From Shewanella sp. Choline-02u-19 (lineage in GTDB: Bacteria > Pseudomonadota > Gammaproteobacteria > Enterobacterales > Shewanellaceae), in assembly GCF_002836205.1 (NCBI RefSeq), contig NZ_PJBE01000013.1, positions 3,286,001-3,350,000 of the forward strand: 64,000 nt of DNA, read 5' to 3'. The stretch's first letter is position 1; each line of letters starts with the position of its first letter. The notes under the pieces were generated by a model, which did not search any database, was not told the DNA's origin, and saw only the letters and a list, made by a program, of their open reading frames with translations. Both the position numbers and the translations under genes were made by a program. Shown here piece by piece: positions 17,289-26,349 of the stretch.

Positions 17289-18193
17289 ACAACACCTCCC
17301 TTAAACCAATATAAAACCGCAAATACCATGCTGATTAATACCCCCGCAGCCAATGTCCTGCGTAACCATAAATGTCGACTAAGGGACGCATCTTCTGTGT
17401 CTGCGATAGCAGCCTCAACATGTTGCTTTGAAATTTTGCTCACCCCTTCGCCAAAACAAACTAACAGTGCCTTATGAGACAAAATATTAATCAAACGCGG
17501 GATCCCCCGCGCCGCTTTGGCTAGACGCTTAGCATCCACGTCGGTAAATAACTCGTCACCTATACTGCCAGCCACTTTTAAGCGATGCTGAATATATGCG
17601 GCAGACTCATCTAATGTGAGGGCTCGAAGGCAGTAACTGAAGGTGATTCTTTGCCTCAACTGCCTAAATTTACTCATGGCAAGACGCTCATCGAGCTCTG
17701 GTTGGGCAAACAACACCACTTGCAATAATTTGCGGCTCTCTGTTTCTAGGTTAGTGAATAACCGTAACGCCTCTAAACTATCGTCAGGTAAAGCTTGTGC
17801 TTCATCCAAGACTAAAATAATCGAATGACCATGTGCGCTTAACGCCATTAACTGTTGCTGAATTAACCCCGTCAGCTGTTGTTGATCAATCTGGCTAGAG
17901 TGTTTAAGGCCCAGTTCCATCGCCACCGCCCACCGAAGTTCGGCAGGCGTAAGATACGGATTAGGTAAATAAGCACAATGAAAACGCTCTGGCAGCTCAT
18001 TCATTAGTTTTCTACAAATCAAGGTTTTTCCAGTACCGACTTCGCCGGTAACCTTGATAAAACCTTCACCTGTTTGTAACGCAGTTTGTAGCACTTGCAT
18101 GGCTTCTACGTGCGGTGCTAAGCCAAAAAAGAACTCCGTATTCGGTGTCAGTGAAAATGGCGTTTCAGTTAACCGAAAATGCTGCAGATACAA
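17285..18193 (-). CDS. mshM: MSHA AAA+ ATPase MshM (ExeA/GspA-like)
   Basis: ExeA-like AAA+ ATPase. I place the start at TTG 18193, giving MYLQHFRLTETPFSLTPNTE, which matches the family N-terminus. A GGGGAG Shine-Dalgarno lies within the end of mshL. An ATG at 18217 would add eight unrelated residues. Walker A is GEVGTGKT (residues 50-57) and Walker B is ILVLDEAQAL. One C-terminal membrane helix (about residues 275-298) is present. Relatives help insert secretins across peptidoglycan, which suits the position next to mshL. Confidence 0.9.
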   Translation of the reverse strand: MYLQHFRLTETPFSLTPNTEFFFGLAPHVEAMQVLQTALQTGEGFIKVTGEVGTGKTLICRKLMNELPERFHCAYLPNPYLTPAELRWAVAMELGLKHSSQIDQQQLTGLIQQQLMALSAHGHSIILVLDEAQALPDDSLEALRLFTNLETESRKLLQVVLFAQPELDERLAMSKFRQLRQRITFSYCLRALTLDESAAYIQHRLKVAGSIGDELFTDVDAKRLAKAARGIPRLINILSHKALLVCFGEGVSKISKQHVEAAIADTEDASLSRHLWLRRTLAAGVLISMVFAVLYWFKGGVV

Positions 18194-18195
18194 AC

Positions 18196-19872
18196 CTACT
18201 CCCCCTCTGGATACCAACGGTCGAGTAGCGCTTGAGAGCGTTTAAGTTCACTCTCCCAAGTGTCAGCACCCACAACGATAGGCTTCAGTAAGATAACCAA
18301 TTCTGTTTTTACGGTAGAGTTAGCACGGTTAGTAAATGCCTCACCGATAAAGGGAATATCTCCCAGTAATGGCACCTTAGAAACGATCTCTATGTTTTCA
18401 CTTTTCATCAAGCCACCAATAACAACCACGTCGCCACTTGCTGCTCGGATAACAGTGTCTGACTCGCGGATTTCACTTTGCGCCAAAGGCAGTTCCAAAG
18501 TGCTATCGGAGATCTTAATCGTTTTAGTCTGCTCTTTAATCTTAATCACCGATGGGTGGATATGTAATAACACATTGCCTTCGGCATCAATTTGCGGAGT
18601 AACATCAAGTGCAATACCGGAGAAAAATGGCGTCAGTTCAACTTCGGGACTGGTCACTGGCGTGGTGCCAGCAATCGTCGTTGAAGAAACATCGGTGACA
18701 AAATATTCGTCGGTACCCACTTTAATCACGGCTTTTTGGTTATTCGACGCCGTCACGCGCGGGCTCGATAGCACGTCAACATCACCCTGCGTATCAAGTA
18801 AGCTAATCATGGTGCTAAAGTCAGACCCTTTAAGCTTAATAGAGGTCACCCCGCCTAACGCACTGGTGATCTTGTCACTTAAGCCTGTTGACGGGCTAGT
18901 GCCAAAGGAGATATCGGTGCTACCAGCATGCCCTAATACGCTTTCCCAATGGATCCCTTGCTGATAGCCATCAGATAATGTCACCTCAAGTATTTTCGCT
19001 TCGATGATGACTTGACGTTGCAAGTGGCTTTCTGCCGTTTTAATAAAATTACGCACCTGTCTAATTTCATTAGGGTAGGCACGGACAGTGACGAGTCCAG
19101 CTTGTGGTGTAACCACCACTTGGCGCCCACCACCACTTTCACCCACAATGGAGACTAATGTTTCTTTTAACTCGCCCCAAAAATCAGACTTGGTTTTTGA
19201 ACGGATAAACGTGCCGTTGGTTTGCTCGCTGCTACTGTTGCTACTGTTTGAATTAGAATCACTATTGGAGCTGTTATTCGAATTACTATTACCGCTATCG
19301 CTACTATTACCGCCACTGGAGCTGTTGTTATCATCTGATATACGCCCAGAATTAACCGAGGTTAACGATAAGCCTTCGCGCTGCATGTAGAGGTAATTGA
19401 GTGAAAAGGTTTCGGTACGCATACCGGCAGGATAAATACGTAAAATGCGCCCTTCTCGACTCACTTCATAGCCATAAATATCTTCAACAACCTGCAGCGT
19501 TTCCTGGAGGGTGACCCCTTTTAATGAAAGCGAAATGTGTCCAGAGACATCTGGATGTACTGCAACACTTAATGACGTACCCTGCACTAAACTAGGGAAA
19601 AATACTTTAGCGTCAACTTCATGAGCAGAAACATCAAAACGACGCTCAGCTCTTTTGGCTGGGGTAAAACCAGCAAGTAAACTGTCTGACGCTAGCTCTC
19701 TTTGCACTTCCTCTGGCAATATTGCAGGAGGCGGCGCTAAAGTGGCCGTTTCAGCGATCGCGATAGAATCCGCTAACGCTTGCTTAGACGCTACTGGGTT
19801 TGGCCTATCAACCGTTTGGCAGGCCACCAGTAACAATGTCAGCAAAGGGGTTATATATAGTGTTGAGCGCAT
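18196..19872 (-). CDS. mshL: MSHA outer-membrane secretin MshL
   Basis: PilQ/GspD-family secretin of 558 residues with a lipobox (LLVAC, Cys at about residue 18). N0/N1-type domains (about 80-290) precede the secretin barrel (about 310-545), which contains VIGGLMKSENIEIVSKVPLLGDIPFIG. An unusual stretch of about 40 residues made almost only of Ser, Asn, Gly and Asp interrupts the N-domain region (about residues 178-222). It sits 2 bp ahead of the mshM start. Confidence 0.94.
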   Translation of the reverse strand: MRSTLYITPLLTLLLVACQTVDRPNPVASKQALADSIAIAETATLAPPPAILPEEVQRELASDSLLAGFTPAKRAERRFDVSAHEVDAKVFFPSLVQGTSLSVAVHPDVSGHISLSLKGVTLQETLQVVEDIYGYEVSREGRILRIYPAGMRTETFSLNYLYMQREGLSLTSVNSGRISDDNNSSSGGNSSDSGNSNSNNSSNSDSNSNSSNSSSEQTNGTFIRSKTKSDFWGELKETLVSIVGESGGGRQVVVTPQAGLVTVRAYPNEIRQVRNFIKTAESHLQRQVIIEAKILEVTLSDGYQQGIHWESVLGHAGSTDISFGTSPSTGLSDKITSALGGVTSIKLKGSDFSTMISLLDTQGDVDVLSSPRVTASNNQKAVIKVGTDEYFVTDVSSTTIAGTTPVTSPEVELTPFFSGIALDVTPQIDAEGNVLLHIHPSVIKIKEQTKTIKISDSTLELPLAQSEIRESDTVIRAASGDVVVIGGLMKSENIEIVSKVPLLGDIPFIGEAFTNRANSTVKTELVILLKPIVVGADTWESELKRSQALLDRWYPEGE

Positions 19873-19876
19873 CTGT

Positions 19877-20212
19877 TTAGTGTCCCTTAATCTCTAATAT
19901 TGCTTTAAACATTGTCAGTTTACGGCCATCGGCTAATGACACTGTATCCTTGTCAATATGCACGATTTTTACACCTTGTACTCGCTGGCCCTGCTTAAAT
20001 ATTTGATTGTTAATCACTGCAAAAGAACCGCTTTGTTTAATTAAAATACTGTTCAGCACCAATGCTTTATTTACTGATACGGTGGCGGTATTGGTTATGC
20101 TTGCACCAGCACCCGGTAACGTTGGATCCCGCAAGCTGGCCGCGCTTAAGTTTGCGCAAAAACTGCCAGCAACAATGAGCAGTGCTAAGCGACTAATTTG
20201 TTTTAGCAACAC
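19877..20212 (-). CDS. mshK: MSHA biogenesis protein MshK (PilP-like)
   Basis: Small exported protein of 111 residues with a signal peptide (about 1-24) and the DPTLPG motif soon after it. A beta-rich domain follows, typical of GspC/PilP homology regions (INNQIFKQGQRVQGVKIVHI). It probably contacts the periplasmic domains of the secretin MshL. Its start overlaps the 3' end of mshJ by 20 bp, indicating coupling. Confidence 0.85.
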   Translation of the reverse strand: MLLKQISRLALLIVAGSFCANLSAASLRDPTLPGAGASITNTATVSVNKALVLNSILIKQSGSFAVINNQIFKQGQRVQGVKIVHIDKDTVSLADGRKLTMFKAILEIKGH

Positions 20213-20849
20213 TAATAAAGTCCTTATTTATGCTTAGGGTATAAAGCTCTAACGTGATTGCAGCTTTAGGATAGGCATCCACTTTATAATCCATGCTACG
20301 CCAGTAAAGTTTATTTGGCATGCTCTCCACGGCTTCAACAAAGCGTAATACCGAAAAATAATCGCCAGTAAACTCCAGCCGGATCCCATGGCTATACAAG
20401 TTCATTTTCTTCTCTTCGCCGACTTCCAATAATGGCGTAGGGGCGATTGAGGTAAAGGCGTTCAATTTAATGCCTTTTATATTTGAAAGTAGCCCTGCAA
20501 GTAAGGTTGGCATATGATCTGCTGGCACCATATCAACCATTTGGAAAGACAGTTCTTCATCTATCTGCTTAGTCTGCTGAATAATGTTGGCTAAGCGCTG
20601 GCGATATTCGGTGTCTGGATCGGTCGCCAAGCTTTGCTCATAGAGCGCAATCTGCTGCTCTGAAATATCATTATCATTCTTTAAAGAGGTAACCTGCTGA
20701 CTTAACTGAGTATGTTGGGTTAACAATGACTCCAACGGCAGATAAAGAATCAACCCTGCAATGATAAGCACAGCAGCTGCAACTAACACTCTTTCTCGTT
20801 GGCTTAGCACATCGAATTTGGTGGCTAGATCATACCAGCGCTGCTTCAT
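20193..20849 (-). CDS. mshJ: MSHA biogenesis protein MshJ (PilO-like)
   Basis: PilO/GspM-like platform protein of 218 residues: short cytoplasmic tail, one membrane helix (about 25-45), a coiled coil (about 48-100) and a ferredoxin-like periplasmic domain. It overlaps mshI part 2 by 4 bp (ATGA). It should pair with the PilN-like product just upstream. Confidence 0.9.
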   Translation of the reverse strand: MKQRWYDLATKFDVLSQRERVLVAAAVLIIAGLILYLPLESLLTQHTQLSQQVTSLKNDNDISEQQIALYEQSLATDPDTEYRQRLANIIQQTKQIDEELSFQMVDMVPADHMPTLLAGLLSNIKGIKLNAFTSIAPTPLLEVGEEKKMNLYSHGIRLEFTGDYFSVLRFVEAVESMPNKLYWRSMDYKVDAYPKAAITLELYTLSINKDFISVAKTN

Positions 20850-21460
20850 TTTCTACCCTCCGCGGCCTTGGATTCAGTATCGGCATCACTGGTTAATTTG
20901 AATGCGAGCGGTTTATCTTCACCTAAGCTCATTGTCATCGATGCAAATGCGTGGCCTTTCAATGTAGTCGTGGTTTTGAGTCTATCAATCCAATTAGGCA
21001 CGCTTTGTGGGCTAGAGGTGTAGCCTTCGAAGATATAGCGATTCTCGTTAACCTGAATCCGATTCAGCCAAATACTACGATCTGCCACACTGGCTAAATC
21101 AGTCATTAACGGCGAGTAACCAAAGCTTGTAAGCGCTTCTTGTTGACTCAACTTACCGATTAACATCTGCTTGAGCTCTAACTGTTGCGCTTTTAATTCG
21201 ACCTCAGCCACCAAAGACGCACTTGGCTGCCTCTTGGCGAGCTCATCTTCGAGTTCCGATTTGCGTTCATCTAAAGTGGCCTTAGCTTGTTGTAACTCAT
21301 CTTTTTCAGACGCCAGACTCGACACGAATCCATATGTGAGAGCACTGCTTAATAATAAAATTAACACTAAGCCCACCAACACTTGGTTCAATCTTAAAAA
21401 AGATAAACGTACTTCAGCAGGGAACAAAGATTCTGAGTAGAGGTTAACCCTTAATTTCAT
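20846..21460 (-). CDS. MSHA biogenesis protein, PilN-like (MshI second part)
   Basis: PilN-like protein of 204 residues. The N-terminus MKLRVNLYSESLFPAEVRLS has the NLY motif that PilN uses to bind PilM. A membrane helix (about 28-50), a coiled coil (50-95) and a PilN-type fold follow. It overlaps both neighbours by 4 bp. In some annotations it is called MshI2; I recognise the family but leave the symbol blank. Confidence 0.85.
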   Translation of the reverse strand: MKLRVNLYSESLFPAEVRLSFLRLNQVLVGLVLILLLSSALTYGFVSSLASEKDELQQAKATLDERKSELEDELAKRQPSASLVAEVELKAQQLELKQMLIGKLSQQEALTSFGYSPLMTDLASVADRSIWLNRIQVNENRYIFEGYTSSPQSVPNWIDRLKTTTTLKGHAFASMTMSLGEDKPLAFKLTSDADTESKAAEGRK

Positions 21461-22338
21461 ATTGAATCACCTTGTGAAAACTCAGCTAATGCCATCTGCG
21501 AAAAAACCGCCTCTACCGACTCAGCTTGATACGGTGTCACACTTTGATTGAAGTTTTCACTCACTAACACAGCCAACTTGTCACGGGCGCCCAGCATCAA
21601 TAAGTCAATCGATACCACGGGGGCTTCACGTAACTGGCTTTCAAAAAAGTCCATTGAACGTTGGATCTCTAAACTCAAGTTGTCAGCAAGACCAAAAGCG
21701 AGATCTTCAGCGGCAACACTATCAAGCTGTAAAAAGCCTCTCACTCGACGCTGCATGAATAATTCGCCATCCTTTACGACGGCAAGTAAAAGCTCACCGC
21801 CAGCGCGATGGCTGAGTAATAGTCTTGCTTGGCTATCACTAAACAAATGGGTAATTGCCATCTCTTCAATGGTGACGCCACACGTTTCCATACCCGCAGC
21901 TCTCGCTGCGAGCAGTATACTGGTGAGCTGTTTTTTCTCTGCGACGACGACGCTGACTTTATTGGTCGTCTGCTTAGAGGATTCGAAGTAATCTAAATGG
22001 ATGTCGGTTACCGCTTGGCTAACAAGATCTTTAACCGACCATAGCAGCGCAGCAGTCATCTCGTCTGCCTCTACATTGGGTTTATCGACCTGTATGACTT
22101 GATAAAACTCAGCAGATAAAACGATTTGAATTTTTGCAATGCCGAGCGTCTTGACGATCTGCTCAAAGGCATCTACCCAATCCAGTTTTTTAAAGTTGAA
22201 AGTAGAAAAATTGGCGACAGACTCTTCAGTTGCTGCTTGATATACAAATATTTTATCGGCACACACATATAGCCCCAACTGTGATGTTGGAGCGAGTTTC
22301 CGCCAAAATTGGAGTTTACTTAGCAAGCTAGCTTCCAT
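21457..22338 (-). CDS. mshI: MSHA biogenesis protein MshI (PilM-like)
   Basis: Cytoplasmic actin-fold protein of 293 residues resembling PilM (LGLYVCADKIFVYQA near residue 22; acidic and helical segments after it). With the PilN-, PilO- and PilP-like products downstream it completes an inner-membrane alignment complex. It is the first gene of the biogenesis run after csrD, and the 223-bp gap upstream likely holds the main msh promoter. Confidence 0.88.
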   Translation of the reverse strand: MEASLLSKLQFWRKLAPTSQLGLYVCADKIFVYQAATEESVANFSTFNFKKLDWVDAFEQIVKTLGIAKIQIVLSAEFYQVIQVDKPNVEADEMTAALLWSVKDLVSQAVTDIHLDYFESSKQTTNKVSVVVAEKKQLTSILLAARAAGMETCGVTIEEMAITHLFSDSQARLLLSHRAGGELLLAVVKDGELFMQRRVRGFLQLDSVAAEDLAFGLADNLSLEIQRSMDFFESQLREAPVVSIDLLMLGARDKLAVLVSENFNQSVTPYQAESVEAVFSQMALAEFSQGDSI

Positions 22339-22501
22339 TCATCCATGCCTTAATTACTGTTAGTTCTTACTCGTAAATGTTCATATGATCGAGTTTTCTG
22401 ATAACCACTTGTGAATTAGATGATGATAATACTGATCTAATTTAGGTTAAAAGGAAAGAGAGTCTTCTTATGTCACTCATTGTAACGACTAATATTTGAA
22501 T

Positions 22502-22507
22502 ATTATA
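22502..22507 (-). promoter_or_regulatory. Candidate -10 box for the msh biogenesis operon
   Basis: A perfect TATAAT lies on the minus strand about 165 bp upstream of mshI in the 223-bp csrD-mshI gap. I see no convincing -35 at the right distance. The gap is otherwise A/T-rich and gene-free, and this is the strongest box in it. Confidence 0.35.
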
Positions 22508-22561
22508 GAAAAACATCTATAAAGCCATTACATCTTATCGCTTGCCGACGATGGGAACGAG

Positions 22562-24478
22562 TTATACTTCTTCTATTGGCTCACTAAAAAAGCTACCTTG
22601 ACCCGCACTCACGCCTAAAATTTGTAACGTCTGCCACTCTTCAAAAACTTCAACACCTTCAGCGCAAACTTGCACATCGGTACGATACAGACCAGCAATT
22701 AAACTGCGGATAAAAAGTTGGTTCTCCGCTCGCAGGTGGATTTGACTGACGATAGAACGGTGCAGTTTAATTAACGAGATAGGATAACGTTGTAAATACT
22801 CGGTACTCACAACTTGTTGCCCCACTCTGTCGACACAGATCCCCGCCCCCATTTTACTGATCATATCAAGCGGCTCAGTCAGTACATCTTGATGATGCAC
22901 TAGAATATCTTCATTTATCTCAAAAATGATCCGCGGGACTAAGTGCCGATATTCCAACAATGTGGTTTTTAACCAGCGCACGAATGCTCGGCTGGTTAAT
23001 GTATCTAAACTCAGGTTAATACTGAACTTAAGGCTAGTATCATTTTGTTTTGGCAACACATCAAACAGCACCATCTCGATAACCTGCCTTTCTATTTGAG
23101 GGATGAGGCCGCACTTAATTGCCATGGGGAGGAAAAGGGTAGCTCGGACCAAATTCCCTTGAGTATCTCGCAGTCGACAGGACACTTCTTGATGATGCGC
23201 AGTTAAATCACTATCAACAACGGGCTGCGAGAATAAAAAGACTCGCTTGCTAACGAGCACGTTCTCCAAAAAGCTACGCCAACGCACAGAGCCTTTAGAC
23301 AAATCACCATCAACAGCGCCCTTGTCATACATAAACCAGCTACTACCGCCTTGAAACTGAGCCGAGCGCAAAGCGAGCTCCGCCTCTTCCACTAAAGCAT
23401 CTTTGTCATCACCGACTTTAAAATAGGCCCCACCTAGATGCAGAAAATCATCAGGTGTATCGAGCAAGCTATCAATCTGGCTCAAACTCACCCGTAACAA
23501 CTTCGCCGCAACTTGATCCGCTTCTTTTTGTGAAATTTGTGGCACCACCACCGCGAACTGATTATAGGAGCGGCGCGAGAAAATGATGTTAGCTTTGCTC
23601 GCTAAAATTTGATTAATAGTGGCGATGATTTGTGACAGTATTTCATTGACCTCTTGCTCACCAATTTCTCGGTTTAATAGATCTAGGTCTTCCATCTCAA
23701 ACAGATACAACACACCGGGTGTCATCATGCCTGCACTATTACTCAGTGCATCCAAACGGTTTTTTAGGAACAAACGGTTGCCAACACCCGTTTCGGCATC
23801 AAGAAAAGTGTTGGAACGTATAAATTGATCAAACCTCGCCCGCTCTTTATGGGCATCATGCAGTTCAAGCAGTAGCTGCGTCATGGCGCGGTTAATCATC
23901 CGAGGCCTTCCATGCCCCTTTTCTGCCAATGCTTTATCGCGCTTACCCGTTAAGATGAGGTTTGCCCGTTGCGTGAGATCTTCGATGCCATTAAGTTGGT
24001 CCGAAAACCATCGAAAGCCAAATCGAACAAACAGCATGACAGCGAGACAACCCACCAACAGAATCATCCATTCATAAGCACTGACTTCATGCTTATTAAA
24101 CGGCTGTGGTAATGCCAGTTCCATCATTAGGCCATTTTCAAGCTGACTGCTGTATTGCACACCACCAGGTTGAGGCTTTAGCGCCTTATATTCAAATAGA
24201 GTGACATTACCTTTAGTCAGCACAAATGATTGCGCTTGGTAGGCATGTAGCAATGGTGGCAACCAATTATTAAGCTGCCACTTCTCTTCTGGTGCCACAG
24301 TGACGGCAAACTGCTGTTGTAACATGCCCTCTAGTTCTGACACTTTTTGCTGTTGAAACGCATAGGTCAGCTGCACGAAACTGAACATAGCGGTTAAAAA
24401 ACAGATAAAGGCGACACCAACTAACGACATCAGCCAAAAGCTAGTGAGTTTCTTAGTAAGAATTCGAGTGAGTATCAT
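22562..24478 (-). CDS. csrD: CsrD/MshH: membrane protein with degenerate GGDEF and EAL domains
   Basis: In E. coli, CsrD promotes RNase E-dependent decay of the CsrB/CsrC RNAs without making or degrading c-di-GMP. This 638-residue protein has two N-terminal membrane helices (about 14-36 and 135-158) around a periplasmic region and a HAMP-like segment. Next come a GGDEF-fold domain (about 225-385) whose signature reads RRSYNQF instead of GGDEF, and an EAL-fold domain (about 395-630) lacking an intact EAL motif. The degeneracy supports CsrD rather than an enzyme. It heads the msh locus. Its Shine-Dalgarno sits in a MITE-like repeat abutting the start codon. Confidence 0.92.
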   Translation of the reverse strand: MILTRILTKKLTSFWLMSLVGVAFICFLTAMFSFVQLTYAFQQQKVSELEGMLQQQFAVTVAPEEKWQLNNWLPPLLHAYQAQSFVLTKGNVTLFEYKALKPQPGGVQYSSQLENGLMMELALPQPFNKHEVSAYEWMILLVGCLAVMLFVRFGFRWFSDQLNGIEDLTQRANLILTGKRDKALAEKGHGRPRMINRAMTQLLLELHDAHKERARFDQFIRSNTFLDAETGVGNRLFLKNRLDALSNSAGMMTPGVLYLFEMEDLDLLNREIGEQEVNEILSQIIATINQILASKANIIFSRRSYNQFAVVVPQISQKEADQVAAKLLRVSLSQIDSLLDTPDDFLHLGGAYFKVGDDKDALVEEAELALRSAQFQGGSSWFMYDKGAVDGDLSKGSVRWRSFLENVLVSKRVFLFSQPVVDSDLTAHHQEVSCRLRDTQGNLVRATLFLPMAIKCGLIPQIERQVIEMVLFDVLPKQNDTSLKFSINLSLDTLTSRAFVRWLKTTLLEYRHLVPRIIFEINEDILVHHQDVLTEPLDMISKMGAGICVDRVGQQVVSTEYLQRYPISLIKLHRSIVSQIHLRAENQLFIRSLIAGLYRTDVQVCAEGVEVFEEWQTLQILGVSAGQGSFFSEPIEEV

Positions 24479-24740
24479 ATACCCATCCTACTTGAAGATG
24501 CTCGTTTCAGAGGCATTGTGCCAGTTCAATTCTAGGCGCGTTAACATAGAAATGGTTATTCCCTTTTAAGTTAGTGCAACAACGAAGTGAGCTTGCACAA
24601 CGCCTTCTGCGATGGGTTTTAATGGGCTTTACTCCGTGTTATTGATTTTACTAAGGGAACGACCATTAGTGGCAATCAATGCCTTGATTAAAGCCCATTA
24701 AACTCCCACTGAATCCTGCATATTCAGGCAAGATGGGTAT
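24479..24740. repeat. MITE-like element, copy 1 (262 bp)
   Basis: Imperfect terminal inverted repeats of about 32 bp start ATACCCATC and end GATGGGTAT, each continuing inward to a shared TTCAG. Inside is a core with AGGCGCGTTAAC and AATGGTTATTCCC that matches copy 2 at 43428-43600. No open frame of note is present. Compared with copy 2 it carries about 90 bp extra in its right half. Its left terminus touches the csrD start codon. The stretch 24741-24904 that follows holds only the malic enzyme terminator. Confidence 0.85.
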
Positions 24741-24857
24741 ATGTCCGCTTCCTGCAGGATCTTATTTTGATGTAGAAGAATTATCCCGCAAATAGCGGCT
24801 TATTTGAGGATTATTAAACAGCAGGTGATAAAAGGCAAAATAAAAACGACAGAAAAT

Positions 24858-24881
24858 AAAAAAGGGGCCTAAGCCCCTTTT
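24858..24881 (-). terminator. Terminator after malic enzyme gene
   Basis: Stem GGGGC/GCCCC (24864-24868 and 24873-24877) with a 4-nt loop and a T-rich tract on the minus strand, 24 bp after the malic enzyme stop codon. A shorter T-run on the other side could allow weak bidirectional use. Confidence 0.85.
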
Positions 24882-24904
24882 CTTATTCACTCGCAAATCA
24901 GTGA

Positions 24905-26155
24905 TTACGACTCCATATAACCGATAGGTAACGTCGTAATATGAGCCACACCCGACTCGATGGCAGCAAGGGCTACCGCTTTAGCAACATTCGGTAATAA
25001 GCGCGGATCCATTGGTTTAGGAATAACGTACTCGGCACCAAATTCCAGAGAGCTAACATCTGGATATGCAGCAAGCACTGATGCTGGCACGGCTTCTTTA
25101 GCTAAGCTTGCAATAGCATGCACGGCAGCAATTTTCATTTCGTCATTAATCTTCGATGCGCGCACATCTAATGCACCACGGAAAATGAATGGAAAACACA
25201 ATACGTTGTTAACCTGGTTTGGATAGTCACTGCGACCCGTTCCCATAATTAAGTCTTTACGGGTTTCATGGGCGATTTCAGGTCTAATTTCAGGATCTGG
25301 GTTTGAACAAGCAAAAATCACCGGGTTTTCAGCCATCAAGGCTACATCTTCAGCGCCAAGCACATCTGGGCCAGATAAACCTAAGAAAGCATCTGCACCC
25401 TTGATAACATCTTGTAGCGTGCGCTTATCCGTATTATTTGCAAATAAGGCTTTATATTCGTTAATGTCTTCGCGACGAGTGTGGATTACACCTTTTCTAT
25501 CTAACATGTAGATATTTTCGCGTTGAGCACCACAATTAACCATCATTGTCATACAAGCGATGGCAGCAGCGCCAGCTCCCATACAAACAAATACAGCTTT
25601 TTCCATCGACTTACCTTGGATCTCTAACGCATTGATCATGCCTGCGGTAGTCACAATCGCAGTACCGTGTTGGTCGTCATGAAAAACAGGCACATTACAA
25701 CGCTCAATCAAGGCTTTTTCTATCTCAAAACACTCTGGCGCTTTAATATCTTCAAGGTTAATACCACCGAATGTATCGGCAATCGCTTCAACTATATTAA
25801 TAAACTCTTCTGAAGTTCTGTGTTTTACTTCGATATCAGTCGCATCAATATTGGCAAAATGCTTAAACAATAACGCTTTGCCTTCCATCACAGGCTTAGA
25901 TGCCAACGGGCCTAAATTACCTAAACCTAGAATGGCGGTGCCATTAGAAATAACTGCAACTGTGTTGCCTTTACCGGTATAGCGATATGCATTTTCAGGG
26001 TTTGCCGCTATTTCACGCACTGGTTCAGCCACACCTGGGCTATACGCCAGTGCAAGGTCCATGCTCGTTTCTGCGGGTTTTGTTAGGCAAACTGCTGTTT
26101 TACCTGGTACGGGTAATTCATGATAATCGAGGGCTTGTTGACGAAGATCTGCCAT
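24905..26155 (-). CDS. Malic enzyme, short form (oxaloacetate-decarboxylating malate dehydrogenase)
   Basis: Converts malate to pyruvate and CO2 with reduction of NAD(P). The 416 residues cover the malic N-domain (YSPGVAEPVREIA, about 39-51; the catalytic Lys in PVMEGKALLFKHFANID) and the NAD(P)-binding domain (VCMGAGAAAIACM, about 190-202). The phosphotransacetylase domain that makes E. coli MaeB about 759 residues is absent. Sequence is of the MaeB type rather than the larger MaeA type. Cofactor preference cannot be read safely here. It is monocistronic with its own terminator. Confidence 0.93.
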   Translation of the reverse strand: MADLRQQALDYHELPVPGKTAVCLTKPAETSMDLALAYSPGVAEPVREIAANPENAYRYTGKGNTVAVISNGTAILGLGNLGPLASKPVMEGKALLFKHFANIDATDIEVKHRTSEEFINIVEAIADTFGGINLEDIKAPECFEIEKALIERCNVPVFHDDQHGTAIVTTAGMINALEIQGKSMEKAVFVCMGAGAAAIACMTMMVNCGAQRENIYMLDRKGVIHTRREDINEYKALFANNTDKRTLQDVIKGADAFLGLSGPDVLGAEDVALMAENPVIFACSNPDPEIRPEIAHETRKDLIMGTGRSDYPNQVNNVLCFPFIFRGALDVRASKINDEMKIAAVHAIASLAKEAVPASVLAAYPDVSSLEFGAEYVIPKPMDPRLLPNVAKAVALAAIESGVAHITTLPIGYMES

Positions 26156-26349
26156 TTTTCTAATCCTGAGTGCGACTAATGTTATCCAAAGCGAAAGGTC
26201 GACAGCTAAACGGTTATTGAAGCTGTTTAGGTTGAGGTCGGTATCGTGTATTACCTAAACAATAAACGTAAGCTGATAGCCGCTAAGATACTCGAATATA
26301 GGAGCATTTCAAATAAGATCTTTCAAAATTTTAACTTTATCGCTATATA

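Noticed and set aside
18194..18217. ATG at 18217 as the mshM start
   Set aside because: It lies within the mshL 3' end and adds residues not seen in the family. TTG 18193 follows a GGGGAG and restores the usual N-terminus.
22562..24478. Active c-di-GMP cyclase or phosphodiesterase for the csrD product
   Set aside because: The GGDEF signature is replaced by RRSYNQF and the EAL catalytic motif is missing, so enzymatic activity is unlikely.
24905..26155. Truncation of a full-length MaeB
   Set aside because: The 416-residue form lacking the phosphotransacetylase domain ends cleanly with its own terminator and is a common natural length for malic enzymes.
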